Source of the DNA: an uncultured Verrucomicrobiales bacterium
GTDB lineage: Bacteria; Verrucomicrobiota; Verrucomicrobiia; Verrucomicrobiales; Akkermansiaceae
Direction of reading: 5' to 3'
Length of the DNA stretch: 51,454 nt
Assembly: GCA_937969495.1 (NCBI GenBank)
Contig: CALBVY010000021.1
Location: 1 to 51,454, forward strand
Made by a program: the position numbers and the translations under genes. Positions 16,006 through 25,303 of this stretch are shown here, piece by piece (within the stretch, counting starts at the first letter, position 1; every line of letters begins with the position of its first letter). The notes under the pieces were generated by a model, which saw only the letters and a program-made list of their open reading frames with translations, had not been told where the DNA came from and ran no database searches.

Positions 16006-17427
16006 CTACTTATTTAGCTCCTTAAATTCTTTATAAGCCTCAAGTGCTCTGTCACGCCCTTCATACAGATCAATCATACGCGCTGGGTAGGTTTCACCTA
16101 ATTTCACGCCATATGCTAACAGTTCAATTTCTGATAGCTCCCACGGCTCATGGATGGCACTCCCCGGGATATTAGCAAGCTCGGGCAGGTATTTCCTAAC
16201 ATACTCACCTTCTTGATCAAATTTCTTGGCCTGTAGGAGAGGGTTAAAAACTCTGAAGTAAGGTGCCGCATCAGCGCCACATCCGGCTACCCATTGCCAG
16301 CCCATGGTATTATTGGGTAAATCAGCATCCACAAGGGTATCCCAAAACCAATCTGCACCAGATTGCCAGTCTTGGAGGAGATGTTTCACAAGAAAAGACC
16401 CTACTACCATCCGGGCACGATTATGCATCCATCCTGTTTGCCAGAGCTGACGCATGGCCGCATCAATAACCGGGTAGCCAGTCTGCCCCTTTCTCCACCG
16501 CTGCACCATCTCCTCAGAATGACTCCATGGAAATTGTTCATACTCTGGTCGCAGGCTTTTTTCTACCGAGTGCGGAAAATGATAGATCAGGTGATGGGCA
16601 AAGTCTCTCCAATAGAGTTGGCGGATATAGCCATGCATCACTTCATCACCTGCATTTCTAAGATGGTGGTAAATTTCTCTTACTCCAATTTGCCCAAAGT
16701 GGAGGTAGGGAGACATTTTTGAGGTGCCATCATCTGCCATCATGTCACGCTCATCATTGTATTCACTAACTGATTGTTTTGAAAATTCTTTGAGCCTCTT
16801 CACTGCTCCCTCTCGAGTAGGTTCCCAGTTATCATAAAAAGCTTTATCCCAATCAATTTCAGGTAGCAGGCCAAGGTCTTTTAGCGCAATCCCTTCAGCT
16901 TTAGCCCACTGTGCCGATGAAAGATTAATCTCAACAGGTGCGGGCACTTCAGTTTCGCGGCTACATTTCCAATATGGCGTAAATACCTGATAGGGTTTGC
17001 CCGATTTATTGCTGATAGTGTGAGGCTCATTAAGAACGCTTGCATTAAAACTCTTTACCTTGATCCCCTCATCGACGAGTTGTTTTTTAATCTCTTGATC
17101 CAGCTCAATCGCGGCAGGCTGGTAACGCCGATTCCAAAGTACGGTGTCGATGTTTAACTCCTGCACGAGGGCAAAAAGTGCCTTATCGATGGCACTGGTT
17201 TTGATCAGGTGCAGATTTGCTCCTAGTTCGTTAAGTTGGCTGTCTAAATCAGATAAAGCATGGTGCAGCCACCACTTTGATGCTCCTCCTTCACTGAGTT
17301 GCGCTACTTGATTTTCTCCGTGAATGTAGACAGGGAGAATTTCTGCTCCTGCACCTAACGCAGCAGCGAGTGCAGGATTATCCTGAAGTCGGAGATCTCT
17401 GCGGAACCAAATAAGACAACGTTTCAT
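16006..17427 (-). CDS. phrB: Deoxyribodipyrimidine photolyase
   Basis: 473 residues from ATG 17427. The N-terminal antenna domain opens KRCLIWFRRDLRLQDNPAL. The FAD domain contains MSPYLHFGQIGVREI, WQTGWMHNRARMVVGSFLVK, and WQWVAGCGADAAPYFRVFNP. These are the class I CPD photolyase/cryptochrome signatures, and the length is typical of bacterial PhrB (about 470). The enzyme splits cyclobutane pyrimidine dimers using blue light. Its place beside the carotenoid genes links two forms of light protection, a pairing known from other pigmented bacteria. The frame extends to a TTG at 17463 but the ATG gives the usual family start. Confidence 0.93.
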   Translation of the reverse strand: MKRCLIWFRRDLRLQDNPALAAALGAGAEILPVYIHGENQVAQLSEGGASKWWLHHALSDLDSQLNELGANLHLIKTSAIDKALFALVQELNIDTVLWNRRYQPAAIELDQEIKKQLVDEGIKVKSFNASVLNEPHTISNKSGKPYQVFTPYWKCSRETEVPAPVEINLSSAQWAKAEGIALKDLGLLPEIDWDKAFYDNWEPTREGAVKRLKEFSKQSVSEYNDERDMMADDGTSKMSPYLHFGQIGVREIYHHLRNAGDEVMHGYIRQLYWRDFAHHLIYHFPHSVEKSLRPEYEQFPWSHSEEMVQRWRKGQTGYPVIDAAMRQLWQTGWMHNRARMVVGSFLVKHLLQDWQSGADWFWDTLVDADLPNNTMGWQWVAGCGADAAPYFRVFNPLLQAKKFDQEGEYVRKYLPELANIPGSAIHEPWELSEIELLAYGVKLGETYPARMIDLYEGRDRALEAYKEFKELNK

Positions 17428-17564
17428 AGAAGAAGAATGTGGCTGAGTAAGCGCAAAAATCAATCACGGTCTAAATCCATCTTCACTTATCTCACAAACA
17501 TCATGTAGCTCACTTCGAGCATGGCACCGGAAAAACCCCAGCTCCTTAGACATTAGTTGATAAG

Positions 17565-19070
17565 CTAAGTTAATGCCTCCACAATCGTCTTCACTAGACC
17601 CTCTATATTATGGTCTTCAGCTTCAAGAATATCGTTTTTACCTAGTTCTTGAAGCTTAGCGGTGGTGATAGGGCCAATACTAGCAGCTTTACAGCCACTT
17701 GGCCATGGTAGCTCTAAGTCATGGAAATACTGCGCGGTAGAAGAGCTAGTAAAGGTCACAAGATCTGCGCCATCACGCTTGAAACGCTCAGCTGCACCTG
17801 TGGGATCTGATGTTTCAGCTTCGATACTGTAGGCAATACACTCATCCACAATAGCACGTTGCTCTTGCAGTCCTTCCGTGAGAACAGAACGCGCATTTTT
17901 AGGGCGAACCCAGAGAATGGTCTGGTTTTCAATATCGTGATCATTCCTGAAAGCATCTAATAAACCCTCTGCAATATGGTTATCTGGAACAAGATCGGCA
18001 GAAAATCGATAGCTCTCAACTGCTTGCTGAGTCCCCGGTCCAACAACGGCAATTTTCACACCACCGATACTTCGTGCATCCTTGTAGACGGAGAAAAAGG
18101 CATCAAAAAAACGACGCACTCCATTCGTACTGCTAAATACTAACCAATCATAGCTATGTGCAGTGGTTACCAGTTCAGCAAATTCACGTTTATCCGCTGG
18201 ATCGACAATGCGGAGCACAGGTAACTCTAACACATCAGCACCAAGAGCAGTGAGTTCATTGACGAGACCACCTGCTTGCGCTTGACTACGGGTGACTACG
18301 ATACGTTTACCCTGCAGCGGGCGGTCTTCATGCCATTTAATTTTGTCCATTTCGTTGATTATATTGCCGATAACACCCACGGCGGGGGCGGTGAATTTTT
18401 CTTTTTTTGCAATGTCTGCAATGGTCGCCAATGTGCCAGTGATGGTTTTCTGCCGACCAGTGGTAGCCCAGCGTGTTAGAGCAATTGGTGTCTCAGGGGC
18501 CATGCCATAGCTGGTGAGTCGCTGGCTAATGATGGCTAGACGAGCTACTCCCATGAGGAAAATCTTTGTCCCTGGAGTTTTTGCCAGTGCCTCGTAGTCT
18601 ACATCTCCTTTTTCTTTCCCTTCCGCCTCATGGCCTGAGAAAAGTGTTAGTTGTGCCCCGTAGTCACGGTGTGTAAGTGGAATACCCGCGTAAGTAGGCC
18701 CGGCAAAGGCGGAGGAAATACCAGGAATAATTTCGTATTTCAGACCAGCCTCGGCAAGTACTGCTGCCTCTTCACCACCACGACCAAATATCATAGGGTC
18801 CCCCCCTTTTAGCCTAACAACAATATTACCCTCTCGAACCTTATCCACAAGGAGCTGATTAATCTCTTCCTGCCGCATCTTGTGGCAGGCGGCGCGCTTA
18901 CCGACGTCGATATGCTCACAGTCTTGCTTCGTCCAGCTAAGAAGCTCAGCACTACTCAAGGCATCATAGACAAGCACATCGGCAATGCTGATACACTGCT
19001 GTGCTTTTAAAGTAACCAAGCCAGGATCGCCCGGGCCGGCACCAGTGAGATAGCAAATTCCTGATTTCAT
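17565..19070 (-). CDS. cobA-hemD: Fused uroporphyrinogen-III methyltransferase / uroporphyrinogen-III synthase
   Basis: 501 residues in two domains. Residues 1-245 are SUMT: YLTGAGPGDPGLVTLKA, VVRLKGGDPMIFGRGGEEA and GISSAFAGPTYAGIPLTHR. Residues 255-501 are HemD: GKRIVVTRSQAQAGGL, WLVFSSTNGVRRFFDAF and LVTFTSSSTAQYFHDL. HemD closes hydroxymethylbilane to uroporphyrinogen III, and the SUMT domain methylates that product to precorrin-2 for siroheme or cobalamin. Fusion of the two occurs in several phyla. The start overlaps the stop of hemC as ATGA, so translation is coupled. It is the last gene of the tetrapyrrole operon. Confidence 0.93.
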   Translation of the reverse strand: MKSGICYLTGAGPGDPGLVTLKAQQCISIADVLVYDALSSAELLSWTKQDCEHIDVGKRAACHKMRQEEINQLLVDKVREGNIVVRLKGGDPMIFGRGGEEAAVLAEAGLKYEIIPGISSAFAGPTYAGIPLTHRDYGAQLTLFSGHEAEGKEKGDVDYEALAKTPGTKIFLMGVARLAIISQRLTSYGMAPETPIALTRWATTGRQKTITGTLATIADIAKKEKFTAPAVGVIGNIINEMDKIKWHEDRPLQGKRIVVTRSQAQAGGLVNELTALGADVLELPVLRIVDPADKREFAELVTTAHSYDWLVFSSTNGVRRFFDAFFSVYKDARSIGGVKIAVVGPGTQQAVESYRFSADLVPDNHIAEGLLDAFRNDHDIENQTILWVRPKNARSVLTEGLQEQRAIVDECIAYSIEAETSDPTGAAERFKRDGADLVTFTSSSTAQYFHDLELPWPSGCKAASIGPITTAKLQELGKNDILEAEDHNIEGLVKTIVEALT

Positions 19071-19990
19071 GTGAGATTAACAAAAAGCTTCGCTGCAACA
19101 GCCTCTGGACAATCAATAACGCCAAAAGCAGTGGATTCAGCAGGTGGGGAATCACCATTCTCAGCAAAGACCCGCCCAGCCATATGCAAGGTGTTTCCAT
19201 CTATCCATGATCTGACTCCTACAGGGGTGTGACAGCCCGCATCCAACAAACGAAGAAATTCACGCTCTGCACGACAGAGCGTCATCGATGGCTGATGGGT
19301 AATCGCCTCTGCACAAGCGCGAGCATCTGTATCCTCTGCACGTATTTCAAAACCTACAATTCCCTGCCCTGCTGCGGGATAAAAAGTAGCTGGATCTAAT
19401 GCTTCGGCAAACAAGCCATCCATCTCTTCCCCAAGGTCATACCCTAGCCTAACAAGGCCAGCCTCCGCCAGCATGATAGCGTCTAACTCCTCGTTATCAC
19501 GTAGCTTCTGAAGACGTGTAGGTACATTACCACGGATATCGGCAAGTTGCAGATCTGCGCGTAGCCACTGCAGCTGATGCTGACGCCGCACACTACTCGT
19601 AGCCACTTTAGCATGCTGAGGTAATGCCTCTAGACCACCGGGCTGACAGCAAACAAGCACATCACTTACAGGAGCACGTTCTAGCGCACCCACAATCTCA
19701 AAGTGCGGAGCAAGCACGGTGGGCACATCCTTCATACTGTGCACAGCAAGATCAATATCGCCATTTTCTAAAGCCACTTCTAGCTCCTTGGTGAAGACCC
19801 CCTTATCGAGCACGCCCTCGGACTTAGCTACCTGGGAGAGTGGCACATCCGTGCGCCGATCTCCCGTAGTGGTGATGACTTTCCTTACGATCTCACGATC
19901 TGGAAATACGCAGCGTAATGCAGCCTCTGTCATCTCTGCCTGAGCAAGGGCCAAGGCGCTTCCGCGTGTGCCTACAATGAGTGGTTTCAT
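19067..19990 (-). CDS. hemC: Porphobilinogen deaminase (hydroxymethylbilane synthase)
   Basis: 307 residues, the usual length. Signatures are VGTRGSALALAQAEM, the substrate-binding GDRRTDVPLSQVAKSEGVLDKG region, HSMKDVPTVL, and the dipyrromethane cofactor site LLDAGCHTPVGV with its essential Cys. It polymerises four porphobilinogens to hydroxymethylbilane in the cytoplasm. The gene starts six bases after hemA and overlaps cobA-hemD by four. The unbroken order hemX-hemA-hemC-hemD is shared with Bacillus-type hem operons. No hemB or hemL gene follows in this window. Confidence 0.95.
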   Translation of the reverse strand: MKPLIVGTRGSALALAQAEMTEAALRCVFPDREIVRKVITTTGDRRTDVPLSQVAKSEGVLDKGVFTKELEVALENGDIDLAVHSMKDVPTVLAPHFEIVGALERAPVSDVLVCCQPGGLEALPQHAKVATSSVRRQHQLQWLRADLQLADIRGNVPTRLQKLRDNEELDAIMLAEAGLVRLGYDLGEEMDGLFAEALDPATFYPAAGQGIVGFEIRAEDTDARACAEAITHQPSMTLCRAEREFLRLLDAGCHTPVGVRSWIDGNTLHMAGRVFAENGDSPPAESTAFGVIDCPEAVAAKLFVNLT

Positions 19991-19996
19991 ATTTTT

Positions 19997-20977
19997 TTAT
20001 AACTCCTCTTGGATCATCTGTTCACAGATCCTTAACTGCTCCGCACGTGAATTTTTAGCCTCGTTGGCAAGCTGCTGTAATTTATCAATATCGTAAAGGT
20101 AAACCTCTTCAATTTCCCCTGCCGCTGGTTCGATATCACGCGGCACGGCAATATCGATCAGGAAAAGTGGGCGGAACTTTCTCTTTCTGCGCACTTGTTC
20201 AATCTGGGCAGCTTTAAGAACTGGATCGGTGGCTCCTGTGGAGGAGACTACGATATCTGCGGAGACAAGAGTCTTCTCCCAGCTATCAAAGGGCACCGAA
20301 GCACCTCCAAGTGCCTCTGCAAGGTCCACGGCACGTTCGTGAGTGCGGTTGGTCACCGTTACCTCACTGGCACCGCGCGAGAGCATGCTCTGAGCCACCT
20401 GCCTGCTGACCTCACCAGCTCCAATCACCATGACGTGACTGCCCTTTAGTTTACCAAAGATTTTCTCAGCGAGATCTACCGCCACACTACCTACAGACGT
20501 CTGTCCCATCTGAATCCGGGTATTCGTGCGGATACGCTTGCCTACCGTAAAAGACTTCTGAAAGAGCTTATTGAGAATACCCTTTGTAGCACCTGATTCC
20601 AGTGCTTGACGGTAAGCTTGCTTCACCTGCCCAAAAATTTCTGTCTCACCGATCACCATGGAATTTAAACCACTAACTAGACGGAACAGGTGTGCCCTGG
20701 CATCAGTCCCTACTTTTTGATAGATATGTTCCATTTCCACCGCATTATGATCACATGCTAGGTAGTCATGTAGGATTTTTGCTCCTTGTTCTGCCTGTTC
20801 TGCGGCGATGTAGATCTCAGTGCGGTTACAAGTAGAGAGCACCACACTCTCGGCGATGCTATTAAGCTCCGTGAGCTCTCGTGCCTTCGCACCTTGCTGC
20901 TCGGCAGCCACGGCAAACTGCTCCCGTACCTCAACAGGTGCGGTTTCATGATTCAGTCCTAGGCAAACAAGTTCCAT
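19997..20977 (-). CDS. hemA: Glutamyl-tRNA reductase, short form
   Basis: 326 residues. The catalytic domain has the active-site Cys in SVVLSTCNRTEIYI (residue ~50) and the substrate loop HLFRLVSGLNSMVIGETEIFGQVK begins near 97. The NADPH domain has VMVIGAGEVSRQVAQSML and ends in PRDIEPAAGEIEEVYLYDID. The protein stops soon after, so the ~90-residue C-terminal dimerisation domain of the 420-residue enzyme is missing. The stop is a genuine TAA followed at once by hemC, so this is not a window artefact. The enzyme reduces glutamyl-tRNA to glutamate semialdehyde, the first step to haem by the C5 route. Short HemA forms are known in other bacteria, for example Chlamydia. Confidence 0.93.
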   Translation of the reverse strand: MELVCLGLNHETAPVEVREQFAVAAEQQGAKARELTELNSIAESVVLSTCNRTEIYIAAEQAEQGAKILHDYLACDHNAVEMEHIYQKVGTDARAHLFRLVSGLNSMVIGETEIFGQVKQAYRQALESGATKGILNKLFQKSFTVGKRIRTNTRIQMGQTSVGSVAVDLAEKIFGKLKGSHVMVIGAGEVSRQVAQSMLSRGASEVTVTNRTHERAVDLAEALGGASVPFDSWEKTLVSADIVVSSTGATDPVLKAAQIEQVRRKRKFRPLFLIDIAVPRDIEPAAGEIEEVYLYDIDKLQQLANEAKNSRAEQLRICEQMIQEEL

Positions 20978-20991
20978 CTAAAAAAATCCAC

Positions 20992-21774
20992 CTAGAGAAG
21001 TGGGAAAATCGATAATGAAAGAATAAATAAGATCACTGCTGCCAGTGCCAACTTTCTGGGCGGCATCCCCCGCCGCCATTCTAAGGTTAATAATGTAGCG
21101 TAGGCTCCCCACTGACAGAGCGCTACGATCAGATGCCTCGTTACGTCTCCGCTTTTTTCCATCACCAATCCACAGACCAACCCCAAGGTTAAAATAGTAA
21201 AACCAAGAACAAGTAATCTCATCACCACTCGGCTCAGTTCACGCACAGGTGGGAGGTTTTTAAAAAGCACGTTGTTAAGCTCCCCATCTTTAAGCCGTTG
21301 ATTCAGCAGTAAAAACATCACCCCTGCAACAGCGGCTAGCCCAAGGGCACCATACGCCAGCACTGATAGAGCAGCGTGCGCTTCCCCCCAGGCATCGGCA
21401 TGATCGATATGCACAGGGTTAGAATCTAACATGCCAGGGATCAATGCCAGTGCCAGTAGAAAAGCCACCAGCGGTGAGGTAAAGACACCGAGCAATGAGA
21501 GCCTATACACAGATCCCTCAAGCAGATAACACATGGTCAATGCCCAAGCCGCAAAAATAAGAACCTCACCAGTATCCCCCAGTGGGCAGGCACCACGCAT
21601 CTCTCCTCGCATTCCGAGTAAGACCATCTGCGCAATAAATGACAACAGCAGCCAAGCCATCGTCCACGGTGAGCGCACACCACGCCGCACGTAGCTAGCT
21701 CCCTGTATAGCAGCCGCGGCAGCAAGTAGGGTGGCGATGAGCAGTGTCCACTTATCCATGACGAAGATGTCCAT
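20992..21774 (-). CDS. hemX: HemX/CcsA-type cytochrome c assembly membrane protein
   Basis: 260 residues with about eight hydrophobic helices. The motif ADAWGEAHAALSVLAYGALG near residues 126-145 corresponds to the conserved haem-handling segment of the CcsA/HemX family. HemX lowers glutamyl-tRNA reductase levels in Bacillus, while CcsA delivers haem for cytochrome c biogenesis. The position 14 bases before hemA favours the HemX role. The start may be ATG 21774 or ATG 21759. It is the first recognised gene of the tetrapyrrole operon, and the secreted protein gene 49 bases upstream may share the transcript. Confidence 0.78.
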   Translation of the reverse strand: MDIFVMDKWTLLIATLLAAAAAIQGASYVRRGVRSPWTMAWLLLSFIAQMVLLGMRGEMRGACPLGDTGEVLIFAAWALTMCYLLEGSVYRLSLLGVFTSPLVAFLLALALIPGMLDSNPVHIDHADAWGEAHAALSVLAYGALGLAAVAGVMFLLLNQRLKDGELNNVLFKNLPPVRELSRVVMRLLVLGFTILTLGLVCGLVMEKSGDVTRHLIVALCQWGAYATLLTLEWRRGMPPRKLALAAVILFILSLSIFPLL

Positions 21775-21823
21775 GCACCTGCATTACACTGATATCAAGC
21801 CGATAAAGGCAAAACCCTCGTCA

Positions 21824-22744
21824 TTACCTCCCGAGAATTTTGGCCGCTGTAGTGGCATCAATCATAAATTTCTCGCTACTGCTGAACTTAGGTTTCTCAC
21901 CCTTTTTAGTTTGATAGCGAAATACCATCACTGGTTTGACACCGGGTATCTGAGAGAAAACATAAACTCGCACAGTAAGGGGTTCATCTCCCTTGTAGTC
22001 AGGTAAATCTTTGATCGAAAACCAGATGCTATTCACCCCATCACGGCCACCTCCGATGATCACTTCAGCGCGCTCGGCATTTTGAAAACGGTGTTTACTC
22101 AGACTGTTAATAGACACCTGCACCTCACGCCCTGGGCAGTAAGCGTAAACCTTGGCGATGTACTTCGCCTTACCCACTACGATAGGTTTCTTGGGCTTTT
22201 TCCCATCAGGAATAAATGCCGCACCGTCCACGTAGTCTAATTTTCCAGCGAGGAGCTGACTCCGAACATCCTTAAGCGCACTAAGGTTAATAAATTCTGC
22301 GTTATCATATTTCCATCTCCCTCCCTCATGGAGATAATTTAATACGAGAAGATTATCGGACGGCTGACCTCCTACGCCGAAGTCTACCTTCCCAAAACAC
22401 ACCAACTTCGCAGTCACCCCCTTGCTGCGAACACGCAATAGCTTTAATCCATTTAAAGTAGGTGGAGGCACGGGAGTTTTAAAAATATCTGCTGGGAACT
22501 GACCTTTTTCTGAGAGAATACGGTTCTGAATGGTGATCTTCCGGTGAGATGCCGTGATCTGGTTCCATTGATTATAGTTTTTACCCACCATAGCGCCACG
22601 CCAATAGAGATAGGCTCTTTGTAAGTCATTACTCAATGCCGCAGTTTGCTGTGCAGTCTGAGCAGATACTTGAGGAGATCCTCCTAGGTTAAAAAGCATG
22701 CTGGAGGTCAAGAGAATTAATTGCAGTCGTTTCACGCTTTCCAT
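21824..22744 (-). CDS. Secreted protein of unknown function
   Basis: 306 residues. A signal peptide spans residues 1-29 (MESVKRLQLILLTSSMLFNL, then SPQVSAQ). The rest is soluble, with no family I recognise. Visible segments are a helical LSNDLQRAYLYWRGAMVGKN, an early SHRKITIQNRI, a central VCFGKVDFGVGGQPSDNLLV and a late, beta-rich half. The late half contains VIIGGGRDGVNSIWFSIKDL. The architecture suggests a periplasmic or outer-surface protein, perhaps phylum-specific. It lies 49 bases before hemX on the same strand and diverges from the esterase-fold gene at 22816. No function is proposed. Confidence 0.6.
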   Translation of the reverse strand: MESVKRLQLILLTSSMLFNLGGSPQVSAQTAQQTAALSNDLQRAYLYWRGAMVGKNYNQWNQITASHRKITIQNRILSEKGQFPADIFKTPVPPPTLNGLKLLRVRSKGVTAKLVCFGKVDFGVGGQPSDNLLVLNYLHEGGRWKYDNAEFINLSALKDVRSQLLAGKLDYVDGAAFIPDGKKPKKPIVVGKAKYIAKVYAYCPGREVQVSINSLSKHRFQNAERAEVIIGGGRDGVNSIWFSIKDLPDYKGDEPLTVRVYVFSQIPGVKPVMVFRYQTKKGEKPKFSSSEKFMIDATTAAKILGR

Positions 22745-22815
22745 TGGACAATAAATTCAGACAAGGGCAAACCATTTCTTAGCAACAGCCCATAAGTGTT
22801 GCACCTTATCAGCCC

Positions 22816-23661
22816 ATGAATTCTCTGCCTCAGCCCGGCTCAGCCACCGCCCCACTCAGCGAAGAACGTGAACGTGAGCTCCTCAAGGAGGCCGTCTCCC
22901 ATGTTTATCAGGTGGAAAGTGATCACGAGCTCACTGCTTACTGCTTTAATCCGCCCAACCATAATCACGCTGAGCTCAAGCCAGCGATTATCTTTTTTCA
23001 CGGCGGACTGTGGGATGTTAGTATGCCTACTCAATTCGCCCCACACTGCCTGCACTTCGCCAGCCGGGGTATGGTAGCAATCACGGTGGAATATCGTATT
23101 ACCCCCAAACATGCTACATCACCGATCGATGCCTTTGAAGATGCACAAATGGCGATGCTATGGATGAAACATAACCACGCCAGTCTCGGTATTGATCCAG
23201 AAAGGATCGTAGTTGCTGGTGCTGCCTCTGGTGCACATATGGCTCTCTCATTGGCGATGCAGCCTGAGATCATGGAAATTGATGGTCATCATGCCCGGCC
23301 ACAGGGTGTCATTGCTCTTAGTGCACTGGTGAATACCACCCGCAAAGGGATGGCAAGTGAGCGCTTTGGAGATGTCAAAACAGCGGCAAAATACAGCCCA
23401 TCCAGTCACGTGCGTAAAGGACTACCACCCAGTCTTTTCCTCCATGGAAAAGCCGATACCATTGTGCCCCATGATCACGTGGTGAAACTCACTAAGATAC
23501 TGAAACGAAAAAAGAACTCATGTGAATTGATCGATTTCGAAGCCGCCAACCATAGTTTTTTTAACTTCAACGTCAGCGCCACTCACTTCGAAATCGTGCT
23601 GAACTCGATGGACGCTTTTGTTACTAATCTCGGTTATATTGAGCCAATGGAATATGTGTAA
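22816..23661 (+). CDS. Alpha/beta-hydrolase-fold protein lacking the usual nucleophile
   Basis: 281 residues with the BD-FAE/esterase layout: oxyanion motif IIFFHGGLWDVS near 58-69, nucleophile-elbow region VVAGAASGAHMA near 132-143, Asp in LFLHGKADTIVP and His in FEAANHSFFNF. Its paralogue at 40826 has VASGGSAGGH in the elbow. Aligned on Gly and His, the nucleophile Ser of that protein corresponds to Ala137 here, with Ser shifted to 138. The protein may be inactive or use an unusual elbow. It has no signal peptide, unlike the paralogue, and so should be cytoplasmic. It diverges from the secreted protein gene and precedes the HtrA pair by 111 bases. Confidence 0.8.
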   Translation: MNSLPQPGSATAPLSEERERELLKEAVSHVYQVESDHELTAYCFNPPNHNHAELKPAIIFFHGGLWDVSMPTQFAPHCLHFASRGMVAITVEYRITPKHATSPIDAFEDAQMAMLWMKHNHASLGIDPERIVVAGAASGAHMALSLAMQPEIMEIDGHHARPQGVIALSALVNTTRKGMASERFGDVKTAAKYSPSSHVRKGLPPSLFLHGKADTIVPHDHVVKLTKILKRKKNSCELIDFEAANHSFFNFNVSATHFEIVLNSMDAFVTNLGYIEPMEYV

Positions 23662-23772
23662 CCATCGAGTAGGCAGCATCAAGGATAGTCTGATTAGAAA
23701 TAACATCATCCGATTTCATAAATTCTCTATTTTCCAGCTTTCCTTGAGGCCAAATGGCTTTAGCTTCTCGGC

Positions 23773-25272
23773 ATGATAAAATTGTCATCGGCTATTAGCA
23801 TTACGCTTTGTATCCTATCCACCCTAACACCCTCTCTGGCAGAGCAGAAGGAACCTCTGGCTCCAGCCGCTAACGCAACAGCAGCCACCAATGGCATCTA
23901 TAGTTCTATCGTGCGTATCGAAGCTGCCACTCAGGTGCCCAACTACCGCGAACCTTGGAAGGCTGGTAACTTCAGCGGCGGCATCGGCACAGGATTTCTC
24001 ATTGGACCTAATAAATTCCTCACCAATGCCCACGTTGTCTCCAATGCACGCCGACTTTTAATCACGGTGCATGGATCACCACAGAAGCACCCTGCACGTA
24101 TCCTCCACATTGCACATGATTGTGATCTTGCGTTACTAGAGGTGGAAGATTTTACCCCATTTGAGGGGCTTGAGCATTTAGAGATTGGTCTCGTGCCCAA
24201 GCTTGAGAGTCAAGTCAGAGTGATTGGCTACCCAGTGGGTGGGAATCGTATCTCAGTAACTCGCGGTGTGGTATCCCGTATTGATTTTAGCACCTACAGT
24301 CATTCCCGTGCTGATCAACACCTCGTTGTGCAGATTGATGCGGCTATCAACCCCGGCAACTCTGGCGGCCCAGTCCTTCAGGACGGCCGTGTAGTAGGCG
24401 TTGCCTTCCAAGGTCTACGTTCTGCGGATAACACTGGCTACATGATCCCCCCACCAGTGGTAAAACGCTTCCTCAAAGACATCGAAGATGGCCGCTATGA
24501 TCAATATGTCGACCTAGGTATCTCCGAGTTCACTTTATTTAATCCCGCTATGCGGAAAAAGTTTGGCCTCGAGGCAAATGCCCCAGGTGTCCTTGTGGCA
24601 TCCGTCATGCCAGATGGCCCCTGTGATGGCGTACTCGAAGACAACGACATCCTAACGGAGCTCAATGGCAACGCCGTGGATGCCGCTGGCAACGTCCTCA
24701 TTGATGGTGAAAAAGTAAACATGAATGAAATCGTAGAGCGCAAGTTCGCCGGTGATGAAATCAAACTACGCTTTATCCGCAACGGCAAGACCATGGAAAA
24801 GACCGCTACATTAAAACCATTTCCACCAGCTAAAATGTATTCCGTTCAGTATGGTGTAGCACCCCGCTTTACCACCTTTGCTGGGCTTGTATTCCAGCCC
24901 CTTGATCGTAACCTCTACGCAGCCCATAGCTTTAAAAACACCCGCGTGCGCAGACTCTTCGTTCACTACATTGATGAAGCTATTTTTAAAGAGCGGAAGG
25001 ACATTGTGATACTCACGCGTATCCTCAGTGATCCCATCAATACACATATCAGTAATCACACAGGTAAAGCCATCGAGTCCATCAATGGAGAGAAAGTCAC
25101 AAGTCTCGATCAAGTCCACGCTCTACTAAACCCTGAGGAAACTCCTGAGTTCTTTGTAATCAAATGTGAGGGTCTCGCACGCCCCATCGTCATCCCCAGT
25201 AACAAAGCTAAGGAAGCCAGTGAACGAACCATGAGGAATTACGGCATCAGCACTCCTTACCGCCTCAAGTAA
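23773..25272 (+). CDS. HtrA/DegP-like serine protease with PDZ region
   Basis: 499 residues. A signal peptide covers residues 1-23 (ending SLAEQ). The trypsin-like domain has a full triad: His87 in FLTNAHVVS, Asp118 in DCDLALLEV, and Ser197 in NPGNSGGPVLQDG. A PDZ domain follows near residues 245-345 (LGISEFTLF... GVLVASVMPDGPCDGVLEDND), and a second, weaker C-terminal region repeats this pattern (KAIESINGEKVTSLDQVHAL). HtrA proteases degrade or refold damaged envelope proteins. The gene is 31 bases before a homologue without catalytic residues, so the two are probably made together. Confidence 0.88.
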   Translation: MIKLSSAISITLCILSTLTPSLAEQKEPLAPAANATAATNGIYSSIVRIEAATQVPNYREPWKAGNFSGGIGTGFLIGPNKFLTNAHVVSNARRLLITVHGSPQKHPARILHIAHDCDLALLEVEDFTPFEGLEHLEIGLVPKLESQVRVIGYPVGGNRISVTRGVVSRIDFSTYSHSRADQHLVVQIDAAINPGNSGGPVLQDGRVVGVAFQGLRSADNTGYMIPPPVVKRFLKDIEDGRYDQYVDLGISEFTLFNPAMRKKFGLEANAPGVLVASVMPDGPCDGVLEDNDILTELNGNAVDAAGNVLIDGEKVNMNEIVERKFAGDEIKLRFIRNGKTMEKTATLKPFPPAKMYSVQYGVAPRFTTFAGLVFQPLDRNLYAAHSFKNTRVRRLFVHYIDEAIFKERKDIVILTRILSDPINTHISNHTGKAIESINGEKVTSLDQVHALLNPEETPEFFVIKCEGLARPIVIPSNKAKEASERTMRNYGISTPYRLK

Positions 25273-25303
25273 AGTATCCACAGCACTTCCCTATTTACTC
25301 TCA

